Shown here: positions 8,416 through 17,840 of the stretch, one piece after another
Position numbering within the stretch: position 1 is the stretch's first letter
How the letters are laid out: each line of letters begins with the position of its first letter
From: Rudanella sp031411995
GTDB taxonomy: Bacteria > Bacteroidota > Bacteroidia > Cytophagales > Spirosomataceae
DNA length: 64,000 bases
Assembly: GCA_031411995.1 (NCBI GenBank)
Contig: JANOCD010000116.1
Span: forward strand, 42,896 to 106,895
Reading direction: 5' to 3'
Translations under genes and position numbers: made by a program
The notes under the pieces: model-generated
The model's input: the letters and a program-made list of their open reading frames with translations, nothing else
Databases searched by the model: none
Told to the model about the DNA's origin: nothing

Positions 8416-9915
8416 CTAATAACCAGTGTTTTGGGTTAATTTACTGTTAATCAAGATTTGCGGGGCCGGAATAGGCAGGAAATATTCAAAGTCGCTATAG
8501 ACATAGTCCAGCGCGTTGAAGGCAATGCCACCCCGCGCCACTGTTGGTTTAGCTTTCTCTTTGGCCCCGTGGGCATTCAGGAAAGCGGCCAGTTCAGCGG
8601 GTGTCTTTGTCCGTTGCAAATCGAACCAGCGGTGGTTTTCAAAGGCCAGTTCAACGCGCCGTTCCTGCAATACCGCCGTTCTGAAGGCATCCTTGGCCAA
8701 GCCGCTTACTTCTTTCAGGCCGGCACGGGTACGCACCTGATTCAGGTAGCCAAATGCTTCGGCGGTTGGTCCCGATGCTTCATTAATCGCTTCGGCCAGC
8801 ATCAGCAGCACATCCGCGTAGCGCAGTACCGGCCAGTTGTTGTCCGTCCGACCCGTAATCGTGTGCGGATGACGATACTTGTTGATAAACGGAATCGCCA
8901 CCACAGCACCACTCAGGGTGTAGCTGGTTTGGAGCGAAACATCCTTTCGTAAATCACCTGTTTCAAAGGCAGCAATGAGGTCGTTTGTCGGGATGTTGCG
9001 TCCGGCAGGAGCGGTATTAGCAAAACCTGTAACGGCTCCTTGCGAAAGCCGGGGCGCAAACACATACATAAAATTGCTGTTCTCGCCGAGGTCGTTTCCG
9101 CCCTGATACTGCACCTCGAAAACCGACTCCGGCCCGTTCTTTTTGGCCGGATCAAACACGTCGGCATACTTGGGTAACAGCGAATAGCCCAGCGTCAGCA
9201 TCTGTTTCAGGGTGCTAACGGCCTCTGGATACTGCTTTTTCGTCAAATAAACCTTGCCCAGCAACGCCAACGCCGACCCCTGCGTGGCCCGGCCAACTTT
9301 TGCGGCAACGTGTTTGGCCGGGAGCAGGGTAGAAGCATCTTTCAAATCAGCTTCGATTTGGGTGTAAATAGCCGCCTGCGGAGACCGCACCAAATTAAAG
9401 GCTTCGTCTGGTGTGCTTAAGGTGTTGGTTACCAATACTACATCACCAAAATAGCGTACCAGATTGAAGTAATGAAACCCTCTCAGGAACTTCAATTGGC
9501 CCTCAATTTCTTTTTTGGCAGTTGCGTCAACGGTGCTTGGCCCCAATTTTTCCAGCGCGTAGTTGATGTTGTAGAGCGTGGAATAATGCTGGTTCCAGAG
9601 GTTCGAAATCTCGCCGTTGCCGGGGTTCACCGTCGAAAATTCGAGGGCTTCCCAACCGGCAGCCCCGCCCCGGTCGAGCGGGTTGAAATCGAGTGTGGTG
9701 TTGTCGGTGTTGAATTCCTGAAACAGGTAGGCCCCATTAATAATGCCCTGTAGTTGGCCATAAACGCCGTTTACGGCTTGTTCAAACTGAGTTTGGTTCT
9801 GGTAGAACAGGTCGGTGCCGATCCGGGTTGGGTCGGTCGTGACTAAGTAATCGTCTTTGCAGGACACCTGGGTGAGGCAAAGGAACAGGATGCTGAGTGT
9901 CGTTATTTTTTTCAT
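8416..9915 (-). CDS. RagB/SusD family nutrient-uptake lipoprotein
   Basis: A 499-residue SusD-type protein. The signal peptide ends in a lipobox (TQVSC, then KDDY), placing it on the outer membrane surface. SusD-family features include EISNLWNQHYSTLYNINYAL near the N-terminus, the TPR-like helices FLRGFHYFNLVRYFGDV, and C-terminal YADVLLMLAEAINE and ERRVELAFENHRWFDLQRT. It binds an oligosaccharide or other large solute and acts as a lid on the SusC channel encoded 11 bp upstream. The linked genes downstream are DUF1501/PSD1 rather than glycoside hydrolases, so the ligand need not be a plain polysaccharide. Confidence 0.95.
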   Translation of the reverse strand: MKKITTLSILFLCLTQVSCKDDYLVTTDPTRIGTDLFYQNQTQFEQAVNGVYGQLQGIINGAYLFQEFNTDNTTLDFNPLDRGGAAGWEALEFSTVNPGNGEISNLWNQHYSTLYNINYALEKLGPSTVDATAKKEIEGQLKFLRGFHYFNLVRYFGDVVLVTNTLSTPDEAFNLVRSPQAAIYTQIEADLKDASTLLPAKHVAAKVGRATQGSALALLGKVYLTKKQYPEAVSTLKQMLTLGYSLLPKYADVFDPAKKNGPESVFEVQYQGGNDLGENSNFMYVFAPRLSQGAVTGFANTAPAGRNIPTNDLIAAFETGDLRKDVSLQTSYTLSGAVVAIPFINKYRHPHTITGRTDNNWPVLRYADVLLMLAEAINEASGPTAEAFGYLNQVRTRAGLKEVSGLAKDAFRTAVLQERRVELAFENHRWFDLQRTKTPAELAAFLNAHGAKEKAKPTVARGGIAFNALDYVYSDFEYFLPIPAPQILINSKLTQNTGY

Positions 9916-9926
9916 GGTTATGGTGG

Positions 9927-12900
9927 TTAGAAGTTGAATTTAGCCCCAACTGCCAGTGTGCGGGGAACCGGGTACGACTCGTCGTCATTGTTCAGCTCGG
10001 TGCCACCCCGGACACCCGCATCGGGATTGTTGCCGGGGTATTTCGTGAACAGAAACAGGTTATTGGCGGTCACAAAAATCCGGGCATCGCTCAACACCGA
10101 CTTAAGTTTGGGTAGTGTGTAGCCGAGCGTGATGGTTTTCAGCCAAACGTAGCTGCCGTCATACACATAGCGTTCGCTGCTTTCCCGCGACCATTTGAAA
10201 TAGTTGGTGCCGCCCTGCGAGTTTTTGGCCAACGGATTCGAACCGGGGTTCTCCGGCGACCGCCACCGGTCTTTGGCTTTGTCCAACACGTTGAACACCC
10301 CATCCATGTTCATGGTTGAGGCTTCGATGTTCCGGTAAATGTCGAAATCATGCGCACCGAGGAACAGCACGTTTACATCGAACTTTTTGTAGTCGGCGGC
10401 CACCGTCCAACCCCAGGTAAAGGCCGGGTTTGGGTTGCCAATTTCCACCATGTCCTGTGTGTCGTAGGTAATCACACCATCGCCGTTGGTATCGGCAAAC
10501 TTCATTCCGCCCGGAATAACGCCATCCTGCTTGGGGGCCGCATCGATTTCAGCCTGCGTGTTGAAAATGCCCAACTTTTTGTATCCGTAAATCATGCCCA
10601 CCGGACGACCTACTTTCTGCACGTTGTAGCCACCGTAGAAACCACCGTAATACAGCATGTCATTGGCACCCTTGATAGCCAGAATCTTGCTGCGGTTAAA
10701 CGTGATGTTGGCGTTGGTGCGGAAGTTGATCTGGCCCACACTCAGCCGATAATCGGCTGCTAATTCAATTCCTTTGTTCTCCACCTTGCCAATGTTGGCC
10801 AACGCCGTTGTGAAACCCGACACCGCCGGAATCGAAATCGGCAGCAGCATGTCGTTGGTCAGCTTATTATAATACTCGAAGGTGAATGTGAGCTTGTTGT
10901 TGAACAGAGCCAGATCCATACCGATGTCCAACTGGTTCGATTTTTCCCATTTCAACTCCGAGTTGGCAAATGAATTAACCACCTTGCCCGGAACAAAGGC
11001 ATTGCCGAGGATGTAGTTATTGGCCCCTACAAACGCCAAACTGGGATAATTACCAATTGTCTGAAAGTTGTTGTTGCCTGTTACGCCCCAGCTTGCCCGC
11101 AGTTTCAGGTCGTTGATCCACGATGTTTTCGGAAAAAATGACTCTTCCGAGATTCGCCAGCCGACGGATGCCGCCGGAAAATCGCCGTATTTGTTTCGGA
11201 CACCAAACCGCGAACTACCCTCCCGCCGGAACGAAGCCGATGCTAAATACCGGTCTTTGTAGGCATAATTTACCCGCCCAAAATAGGCCAGCAGCGTGAA
11301 GCCAAACTCGTAGGAGTTAGCCGAGCGAATGGAACCCGCCCCCAAAAACGGCACCAGGTCATCGGGGAAGGTATTGGCCGACCCTGTTACACCCCGAACG
11401 GTTTCCTGTTGCGAGGTGAATCCCAGCAGTGCATTCACGCTGTGGTTGGCTCCAATGTTGGGTGTGTAGGTGAGCAACTCATCAAGCGAATAGTTGATTA
11501 GCTGCTCCGTATTTTCCTGCGAGGTAGCAATCCGTGGGGGAGCGCCCGCCGTGCCTGAGGCTACCGGCAAACCAATGGTCGAGGGCACATACTCCTTGAA
11601 GTTGTTGTAGTTGATTTTGGCGTTTACCGACGACCGGAAACTCAAGTTTTTCAGGATGGAAACGTCCGCGTAAAGATTGGTTAACAGGTCGAAGATTGTT
11701 CGCCGGCGAAGCACATTGTTGAGCACAAACACCGGGTTCGGAAAGCCAAACGCCCCATCGACACCGCCAATGTAAGGCCGCATGGTTCCGTCGGCATTGT
11801 AAACGGGTTCGCGGGGGTCCATCAGCAACGCACCACCCACGAGGTTACTGCGTCCGTCGGTGTTGGCAAGGTTTTGTTTGGTGTAGGTTCCGTTGATATT
11901 CATACCCACGTTCAGGAACTTGTTTACCTGCCCCGACAAATTGCTGCGGGCCGAAAAGCGGTCATAATTAGTTTTGATAATTGTTCCGGCTTCCTTATAA
12001 TACCCCACCGACAGCAGCGATTTGATCGGCCCTTTGCCCGACGAAATGGTCAGGTTCATGTCCGTATAGGGGGCATTTTGGTTCATGATTTCGGCAAACC
12101 AATCCGTCGAATATTTGGTCTGTTCGGGGAACCGATAGCCAATCGGAACTTCGTCGATGGTTGGCTCCCGTTTCTGGAAATACCGGATACCATCCATGAA
12201 AATATCTTTTTTGAACTGAGCAAACTCGGGGCCGGTAAGCATGGTCACACGCCGGGAACGAGGAACGTTCTGAATACCGTAATCAAGCGATAAATTGATG
12301 CCAACTTTACCTTCTTTCGCGCTTTTTGTGGTAATCAGCACTACCCCATTAGAACCTCGCGCCCCATAAATAGCAGTAGAAGCGGCATCTTTCAGAATCG
12401 AAATGCTCTCCACATCGTTGGGGTTCAGGTTTTGGCCCACCGAGGTTCCCACGGCAAACCCGTCGATAACGTACAGTGGATCGCTACCGGCTCCCAGCGA
12501 ACCGATACCCCGCACCCGCACCTCAAATATGTTACCGCCCGGTGTGCCGCTTTTTTGCTTCACCACCACGCCCGGTGCGCGGCCCTGCAATGCCTGATTG
12601 GGGTTGTTGGCGGGTTGCTCGCCAATGTCGCGCATACTAATCACGGATATGGCCGAGGTAATGTCCTGTCGCCGTTGCGAGCCGTAGCCCACCACCACCA
12701 CTTCGCTCAGGGTTTGGTCGTCGGGAATCAGCGTAACGGTCAGGTTAGTTTGGGTGCCAACTACCACTTCCTGCCGGGAATACCCCACAAAACTGAACAC
12801 GAGTGTGGCTCGTTCGTTGGGCACCGAAAGGCGATAGCTGCCTTCCCCGTCCGTTGTGGTGCCCTGCGTTGATCCTTTCATAATCACACTCACGCCGGGT

Positions 12901-13121
12901 ATACCCGATCCTTTTTCATCGACCACCTTTCCTGACACAACCACGTCGGCGAGATGTACACTTGTCTGATGAGGTCTGTTTGCCGACGCATGAAAAGCGA
13001 GAAGCGGAGCGTCGGAAAACGTTGAATTGATTGCTGGCACGGTTGTATGCTGTGCCTGTACGTAGCTGGCGGAACTGCCAGCTAATAGCCCGAAGGCTAT
13101 GGCTTGGTAAAGTCTCTTCAT
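9927..13121 (-). CDS. SusC/RagA family TonB-dependent outer-membrane receptor
   Basis: A 1064-residue protein. A signal peptide (to about residue 23) is followed by a carboxypeptidase-like beta-sandwich (VVSGKVVDEKGSGIPGVSVI), a TonB-box/plug region (SEVVVVGYGSQRRQDITSAI, SISILKDAASTAIYGARGSN) and a long beta-barrel ending in ...GAKFNF. It imports the substrate captured by the SusD partner using TonB energy. It is the first gene of the long minus-strand cluster that continues to position 1. The 274 bp between its ATG and the divergent YbjQ-like gene include an AT-rich stretch at about 13230-13262 and should contain the promoters; I could not fix a convincing consensus promoter there. Confidence 0.95.
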   Translation of the reverse strand: MKRLYQAIAFGLLAGSSASYVQAQHTTVPAINSTFSDAPLLAFHASANRPHQTSVHLADVVVSGKVVDEKGSGIPGVSVIMKGSTQGTTTDGEGSYRLSVPNERATLVFSFVGYSRQEVVVGTQTNLTVTLIPDDQTLSEVVVVGYGSQRRQDITSAISVISMRDIGEQPANNPNQALQGRAPGVVVKQKSGTPGGNIFEVRVRGIGSLGAGSDPLYVIDGFAVGTSVGQNLNPNDVESISILKDAASTAIYGARGSNGVVLITTKSAKEGKVGINLSLDYGIQNVPRSRRVTMLTGPEFAQFKKDIFMDGIRYFQKREPTIDEVPIGYRFPEQTKYSTDWFAEIMNQNAPYTDMNLTISSGKGPIKSLLSVGYYKEAGTIIKTNYDRFSARSNLSGQVNKFLNVGMNINGTYTKQNLANTDGRSNLVGGALLMDPREPVYNADGTMRPYIGGVDGAFGFPNPVFVLNNVLRRRTIFDLLTNLYADVSILKNLSFRSSVNAKINYNNFKEYVPSTIGLPVASGTAGAPPRIATSQENTEQLINYSLDELLTYTPNIGANHSVNALLGFTSQQETVRGVTGSANTFPDDLVPFLGAGSIRSANSYEFGFTLLAYFGRVNYAYKDRYLASASFRREGSSRFGVRNKYGDFPAASVGWRISEESFFPKTSWINDLKLRASWGVTGNNNFQTIGNYPSLAFVGANNYILGNAFVPGKVVNSFANSELKWEKSNQLDIGMDLALFNNKLTFTFEYYNKLTNDMLLPISIPAVSGFTTALANIGKVENKGIELAADYRLSVGQINFRTNANITFNRSKILAIKGANDMLYYGGFYGGYNVQKVGRPVGMIYGYKKLGIFNTQAEIDAAPKQDGVIPGGMKFADTNGDGVITYDTQDMVEIGNPNPAFTWGWTVAADYKKFDVNVLFLGAHDFDIYRNIEASTMNMDGVFNVLDKAKDRWRSPENPGSNPLAKNSQGGTNYFKWSRESSERYVYDGSYVWLKTITLGYTLPKLKSVLSDARIFVTANNLFLFTKYPGNNPDAGVRGGTELNNDDESYPVPRTLAVGAKFNF

Positions 13122-13395
13122 TATAGGAATGTGTAAAGGTATGTAATAGAAACTGACTCGAAATTAGACTATTTCTTAGTCAAATATTACCAGGAACAGT
13201 TCTGTCGCTTTCCTACACTTACCTATTTTGATACTATATTTTTAATAAATTTAAAATATATGCTTTTAGCAGCAGCAGTTCGAGTCTTTACGCCGATTCA
13301 GGTTGCGCTATATCAATCATTTTGCAAAATCACCAACTCCCCCGTTCTTTGTGCCGGTTCTTAACAAAACCGTACCTCAACTGAACCTCAATCGT

Positions 13396-13716
13396 ATGCT
13401 TATTACAACTACGCCTAACATTGAAGGAAAACATATTACCAACTACATCGGCTTGGTGAACGGGGAGGCTATTATCGGGGCTAATCTGGTAAAAGACTTC
13501 TTTGCGGGTATCACCGACATTGTGGGCGGCCGCTCCGGTGCCTATGAACAGGGCCTTCGCGAAGCCAAAAGCATTGCTATTAAAGACATGATGGACCAAG
13601 CGCAACGGCTGGGGGCCAACGCCATCATTGGGGTCGATCTGGATTTTCAGACTATCGGCAGCAACGGTGCCATGCTCATGGTAAGTGCCAACGGCACCGC
13701 CGTGGTGGTTCAGTAA
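13396..13716 (+). CDS. YbjQ-like UPF0145 heavy-metal-binding-domain protein
   Basis: A 106-residue protein from the ATG at 13396, which fits the usual length of about 105 residues for the family. An in-frame ATG at 13303 would add 31 residues unlike the family and was not used. The sequence matches UPF0145/YbjQ: TTPNIEGKHITNYIGLVNGE at the start, ARxxA-type EAKSIAIKDMMDQAQRLGA in the middle, and ANAIIGVDLDFQTIG near the end. These small proteins form pentameric rings; the biochemical role is not settled. The divergent neighbour is SusC; the next gene downstream is an ABC-type permease beyond a hairpin repeat. Confidence 0.9.
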   Translation: MLITTTPNIEGKHITNYIGLVNGEAIIGANLVKDFFAGITDIVGGRSGAYEQGLREAKSIAIKDMMDQAQRLGANAIIGVDLDFQTIGSNGAMLMVSANGTAVVVQ

Positions 13717-13753
13717 TAACCGACCATCCGGCAAATTGGGGGGTTGGTGTAAA

Positions 13754-13891
13754 AGTGAAAGAGCGAAAGAGTGAAAGAGTGAAAGAGCGAAGTAAATTCG
13801 CAGAAGCGGAGGAAGAGAATGAAGATCCCGATGACGGTGCTCACTGTCCCGAATCACTCTTTCACTCTTTCACTCTTTCGCTCTTTCACTC
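13754..13891. repeat. GAAAGAGY octamer hairpin, copy 1
   Basis: The left arm, 13754-13791, is a tandem array of the 8-bp unit GAAAGAG(C/T). The right arm, 13854-13891, is its reverse complement; 37 of 38 positions match, with a 62-nt loop. A second element built from the same unit lies at 53209-53315. The element fills the gap between the YbjQ-like gene and the permease gene and ends 2 bp before the TTG I propose as the permease start. Read in that frame, the right arm would translate as SFTLSLFRSFT, which is not typical of a permease N-terminus. Confidence 0.9.
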
Positions 13892-13893
13892 CC

Positions 13894-15135
13894 TTGAAAC
13901 TCTTCCGCCAGATACTCGAAAGTTTCCGCTTTGCCTGGCAGGCGTTGCGGTCAAACCTGCTCCGCACCACGCTTTCGCTGTTGGGCGTTACCATCGGTAT
14001 TTTTGCCATCATCGCCGTGTTCACCATGGTCGATTCGCTCGAACGCAATGTGAAAGAAAGCCTCAATTTTCTGGGTGATCGGGTGCTGTATGTGCAGAAA
14101 TGGCCGTTTGAATTTGGCTCCGAATATCGTTGGTGGAAGTATTTCCAATGGCCTGAACCAACCTACAACGACTACAAAGTGCTATCGGAGCGGCTCGAAA
14201 ACGCCGAAGCCGTGTGTGCAATGGGGGGCAAAGGAAATGTGAACGTCAAAAATGGTAACAACAGCCTGCCCGTTCGCATTTCGGGTGTGACAATGGACTA
14301 CAACAAGATTTCGGAAGTACCCATTGGACAGGGTCGCTATTTTGCACCGCAAGAGCAGGAGTCAGCGCGAAATGTCGCCATTATCGGTTCTGAGGTGGCC
14401 GATGTACTTTTTTCGAGCCAGTATGCGGTGGGTAAAACCATGAAAATCAATGGCTTGAATTTTCAGGTGATTGCGGTTCAGGACAAGAAAGGATCAGGGA
14501 TTCTCGAAATTGGCGGTAACCCCGACCGGCGCGTGCTAATCCCCTACGGCACCTTTGCCAAATTGTTTCAGTCGATCCGGCCCAGCGTGACGATCTCGGT
14601 GAAGGGGTACGAAACCGATAAGAATTTGGAGAATCTTGAAGGCGAAATCAGGGGATTGATGCGGGCGCGTCGTAGCCTGAAACCCACTCAGGACGACAAT
14701 TTCGCCATAAACCGCCCCGAAGCCGTAGCCAAAGCCATTGGGGGGATTTTTGCCGTGTTGACCATTGCGGGCTGGGTTATCGGTAGTTTCTCGATTCTGG
14801 TAGGTGGTTTCGGCATTGCCAACATCATGTTTGTGTCGGTGAAAGAGCGGGTTAACATCATTGGCATTCAGAAATCGCTGGGAGCCAAGAATTATTTCAT
14901 CCTGTTTCAGTTTCTGTTTGAGGCTGTTATGCTGTCGCTCGTTGGCGGTCTGGTCGGCGTGTTCTTAGTTTACCTGCTGTCGTTTATACCAATGGGGAAT
15001 CTCGACGTGGTTTTATCAACCGGAAACATCATCCTGGGTCTCGGCACCTCCAGCATCATTGGTGTATTGGCCGGCATTCTCCCCGCCATCTCAGCCGCTC
15101 GCCTTGATCCCGTCACGGCGATTCGGGCCAAGTGA
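13894..15135 (+). CDS. MacB/FtsX-type ABC transporter permease
   Basis: About 413 residues from the TTG at 13894. The ATG at 13819 is in frame, but the first 25 codons from there read through the hairpin repeat, so I prefer the TTG, which gives KLFRQILESFRFAWQALRSN directly after the initiator. The N-terminal membrane helix (TTLSLLGVTIGIFAIIAVFT) is followed by a periplasmic MacB_PCD domain (about residues 45-270) and three C-terminal helices of the FtsX domain, including SILVGGFGIANIMFVSVKER, the mobile-loop signature of MacB permeases. It would work with a separate ATPase in an export or lipoprotein-handling system; no ATPase gene is adjacent. Confidence 0.85.
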   Translation: MKLFRQILESFRFAWQALRSNLLRTTLSLLGVTIGIFAIIAVFTMVDSLERNVKESLNFLGDRVLYVQKWPFEFGSEYRWWKYFQWPEPTYNDYKVLSERLENAEAVCAMGGKGNVNVKNGNNSLPVRISGVTMDYNKISEVPIGQGRYFAPQEQESARNVAIIGSEVADVLFSSQYAVGKTMKINGLNFQVIAVQDKKGSGILEIGGNPDRRVLIPYGTFAKLFQSIRPSVTISVKGYETDKNLENLEGEIRGLMRARRSLKPTQDDNFAINRPEAVAKAIGGIFAVLTIAGWVIGSFSILVGGFGIANIMFVSVKERVNIIGIQKSLGAKNYFILFQFLFEAVMLSLVGGLVGVFLVYLLSFIPMGNLDVVLSTGNIILGLGTSSIIGVLAGILPAISAARLDPVTAIRAK

Positions 15136-15198
15136 TGATTTCCCATTTACTCAGAAAAACGACAGGCGAAACGGTGGCGTGAGTTAGGACTATAGGAG

Positions 15199-16764
15199 AT
15201 GGTCAGTCTTCGCTATCTTATCATTCGCTCTGTGGTTAAAAAATGGCTTGTGCCCGTGCTGTTCAGCGGGCTGTTGATGCTGCTTTTCTTTTGGTTCAAA
15301 ACGGTTCGGTTCGAGCGGCTCTATTATTTCTACAACGACATGTATGCCTTTTTGCAGTCGTCGAGTAGCTGGCTCGACGGGCGACCGGTGCTATACGAAA
15401 ATGTGTGGGGCTACGACGACCGCATTCACAATAACTACATCCTGCTGCTTTTCGGTCCGGTTATCCATTATGCCGGAGTCTATGGTGCCTTTGCCATTCA
15501 GTCGGTTCTTGCCCTGTTTAGTTATCTGCTTGTTATCAGGCGATTAAGTATTCAGGCGGCTGCGCCCTGGGTGGTTTGGTCCATTGTTTTGGTGGTGTTG
15601 CTGGGGCCGGTCTGTTTCTGGTTCAACGAACACCCCGGCATTGGCTGGCACCCCGAACTGACCTATTTGCCCCTGTCGCTGCTGTTTGCGATGGCGGTTC
15701 CACGCCGGTCGCGGGTGTTGTTTTCGGTGGCTACCGGGTTAATGGTGTCGGTGAAAGAAGACGGGGCGTTGCTGGGTGGTTGCCTGCACCTGATGTGGAT
15801 TGGCATCACGTTTCTCTACGAACACCCCAATAAACCGCTTACGGGCGTGCTGCGGCAAGCCCGGTTCTGGCGGGTGCTGGCGGGCTGGGCTGTTGTTTTT
15901 GTGGTAGGTATGGTGTGGCTGTCTCTGAAAAATAACTCGGCTCAACCCGAACCCCGCCTGCAAAAAGCATTGGAAACCATTGGGGCGGCAGGCTCCGATT
16001 TCTGGCCGCGCATGGCCCATTTGCTGGTCAACATGGGATTGTTGCTGATACCTATTCTGCTGCTGTGGGGGTATATTGCCTATCGGCTAAAGATTGAACG
16101 ATGGGTGTCGCTGTTGCTGATTTATGGGGCTGGGTTGCTGGCTCTGACTGTCTCAAACGCAGTGCAGGGAGCCACTTATTTTGCTGATAACCCCTATTTC
16201 GAACAGGTATCCATCACCTGGCCCCCGCGCTTTGTGCTGGTATTTGCCTACACGACCTGTTTTCTGATAATGACCGTGTTGCGGTGGTCAGGTACACCCC
16301 ATCAACTCCGCCCAACCGACTATTGGCAGAGCGTGTTGCTCGTGGGAATATTGATTTATATACAAATCCCGATCATCGAAAAGACTCGCCCCGATTTCAA
16401 CTTCGATCAGGTGCTGAACCGCACGTTTCGCTATCCCTACGACCCCCAAAAGCAACGCTTGTTACCCCAAACCGATGTAGCCGTTATTAAGCGATTAGCC
16501 CGGATTATCCCACCCCGCTCCAACGTGTTTGTGTTCGACTATTTGATTCCATTCTACCACAAACATTACCTGATCTGGCCAACCGATAAACAGTGGAAAA
16601 ATGCCGACCTCGCCATCATTCCTATTGAGGATTTTCAGAAATTGGGCCAACGTTTGCCTAAAACCATGAACGGCCCCTATCAATCAATCCCCCTGAAAGC
16701 GTATCGGGTGTATTATACGACTGATTATGAGCAATTTGTGCGAAAGGCAATAGTCGTTAACTAA
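15199..16764 (+). CDS. Multi-pass membrane protein, DUF2079-like
   Basis: A 521-residue protein with about ten hydrophobic segments, starting with WLVPVLFSGLLMLLFFWF. The N-terminal loop (YYFYNDMYAFLQSSSSWLDG, then RIHNNYILLLFGPVIHY) has the acidic and aromatic pattern of DUF2079 and glycosyltransferase-C-like membrane proteins, which often carry an active acidic residue in the first periplasmic loop. The C-terminal 120 residues appear soluble. It starts 63 bp after the permease gene, on the same strand, and overlaps the region of the small gene that follows. A role in transferring a lipid-linked sugar is possible but unproven; the family call itself is moderate. Confidence 0.65.
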   Translation: MVSLRYLIIRSVVKKWLVPVLFSGLLMLLFFWFKTVRFERLYYFYNDMYAFLQSSSSWLDGRPVLYENVWGYDDRIHNNYILLLFGPVIHYAGVYGAFAIQSVLALFSYLLVIRRLSIQAAAPWVVWSIVLVVLLGPVCFWFNEHPGIGWHPELTYLPLSLLFAMAVPRRSRVLFSVATGLMVSVKEDGALLGGCLHLMWIGITFLYEHPNKPLTGVLRQARFWRVLAGWAVVFVVGMVWLSLKNNSAQPEPRLQKALETIGAAGSDFWPRMAHLLVNMGLLLIPILLLWGYIAYRLKIERWVSLLLIYGAGLLALTVSNAVQGATYFADNPYFEQVSITWPPRFVLVFAYTTCFLIMTVLRWSGTPHQLRPTDYWQSVLLVGILIYIQIPIIEKTRPDFNFDQVLNRTFRYPYDPQKQRLLPQTDVAVIKRLARIIPPRSNVFVFDYLIPFYHKHYLIWPTDKQWKNADLAIIPIEDFQKLGQRLPKTMNGPYQSIPLKAYRVYYTTDYEQFVRKAIVVN

Positions 16765-16793
16765 TGCTATTTGCCAACAACTGCCCCCTTTTT

Positions 16794-17087
16794 ATGACTT
16801 TCTCCGACTTCAAAACTTCGCTTTCTAACCCTCAGCCACCCGCTAACCTCCCGCCCGTTGCTGAGGCCCTCTGGCACGATGCCAGGGGTGAATGGGAACG
16901 AGCGCACCACATTGCCCAAAGCCGCGAAGGCACCCGCGACTACGACCGGCTTCATGCCTATTTGCACCGCAAGGAGGGCGACACCTGGAATGCGGGCTAT
17001 TGGTATCGCCGGGCAAAAAGCGAGGTGTTCACCGGGACGCTGGACGAGGAATGGGCTGAGTTAGTGCAGGTTTCGCTTTCCGCTTAG
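16794..17087 (+). CDS. Small conserved cytoplasmic protein of unknown function
   Basis: 97 residues from the ATG at 16794; an earlier in-frame ATG at 16764 would overlap the previous gene's stop and add ten unlikely residues. The sequence LWHDARGEWERAHHIAQSRE followed by DYDRLHAYLHRKEGD and AGYWYRRA is the pattern of a small protein I recall from several phyla without a known function. It has no signal peptide or membrane segment. Its last 59 bp overlap, on the opposite strand, the 3' end of the PepSY gene. Confidence 0.7.
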   Translation: MTFSDFKTSLSNPQPPANLPPVAEALWHDARGEWERAHHIAQSREGTRDYDRLHAYLHRKEGDTWNAGYWYRRAKSEVFTGTLDEEWAELVQVSLSA

Positions 17088-17832
17088 GTTTGCGCCGGAG
17101 CCGGGTGGAGGAAACAAAAAACAGCAGAAAACCCGACGAAATAGTAAGCAACCCCAACACCGAGAAAGCCCGGAGGATGTTATTGTTGATGTCGTCGCGG
17201 CCCTCATAATCCATCGTGTGCAGCATCCACAGCAGATCGAAAATGCGCCAGGGATCGGTTCGCACGGTTTGCACGGTGCCCAATTGTGCGGCCACATAAA
17301 CGGTGGCATGGGCCGGTTGCCGGAAGGTAATAGCGTAGGCTGGTAATGGTTTTTCGCGGTATTCGTGGTGGCCGTTGGTATTGGTCAGATACTCGACTTC
17401 TTCAACTGCCGATGCACCCGAAAATCGTTGTTGAGCCACCAAAACCGCTTCTTCCTTAGTCAGTTCGGGGCGGAGTTTGCCGGTTTGGGCATCCGCTAAT
17501 TGCGTATGCACCATGTGGTGACCTTTGCCGTGTTCCATCAGATAAGTCAACTGATAAACAGGCTTTTCCAGCACCTCAATCAACTGCACAGTCATGATGG
17601 AGTCAACATCCGGCAACTCGCCCAACGCCTGCATGGGTACGGAGGGCGACACGAGAGACAAACTGAGCGGCATGGCTCCAACCGGGCGTTTGAGGTGGTC
17701 GCCATGAATCTCGTCGAGGTTCGACCAGCTAAAATAGAGGCCGCCCACCGTCCAGAGTAAAAACTGAATCCCAATGAAAAGCCCCAGATAGCGGTGAGTT
17801 TTGCGAATGCGGTAGTGCCAGGTTCGGTTCAT
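17029..17832 (-). CDS. PepSY domain membrane protein
   Basis: 267 residues from the ATG at 17832 (NRTWHYRIRKTHRYLGLFIG). The open frame extends upstream to 18042, but that part overlaps a different, broken gene and is not like the family. The N-terminal helix (YLGLFIGIQFLLWTVGGLYF) is typical of PepSY-associated TM proteins, the periplasmic middle contains PepSY-like TKEEAVLVAQQRFSG, and a C-terminal helix (SVLGLLTISSGFLLFFVS) ends in a basic tail. Related proteins are linked to iron reductases or protease inhibition. It starts 8 bp after the stop of the CRTAC1-type remnant and overlaps the small gene at 16794-17087 tail to tail by 59 bp. Confidence 0.8.
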   Translation of the reverse strand: MNRTWHYRIRKTHRYLGLFIGIQFLLWTVGGLYFSWSNLDEIHGDHLKRPVGAMPLSLSLVSPSVPMQALGELPDVDSIMTVQLIEVLEKPVYQLTYLMEHGKGHHMVHTQLADAQTGKLRPELTKEEAVLVAQQRFSGASAVEEVEYLTNTNGHHEYREKPLPAYAITFRQPAHATVYVAAQLGTVQTVRTDPWRIFDLLWMLHTMDYEGRDDINNNILRAFSVLGLLTISSGFLLFFVSSTRLRRKPKRKAKPALTQPIPRPASR

Positions 17833-17840
17833 AATAAGGG

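Noticed and set aside
13122..13395. Consensus promoter for the first SusC gene
   Set aside because: Only partial matches to TANNTTTG were found, without a properly spaced upstream box.
13819..13893. ATG at 13819 as permease start
   Set aside because: The codons between are hairpin repeat sequence; the family-like N-terminus begins at the TTG at 13894.
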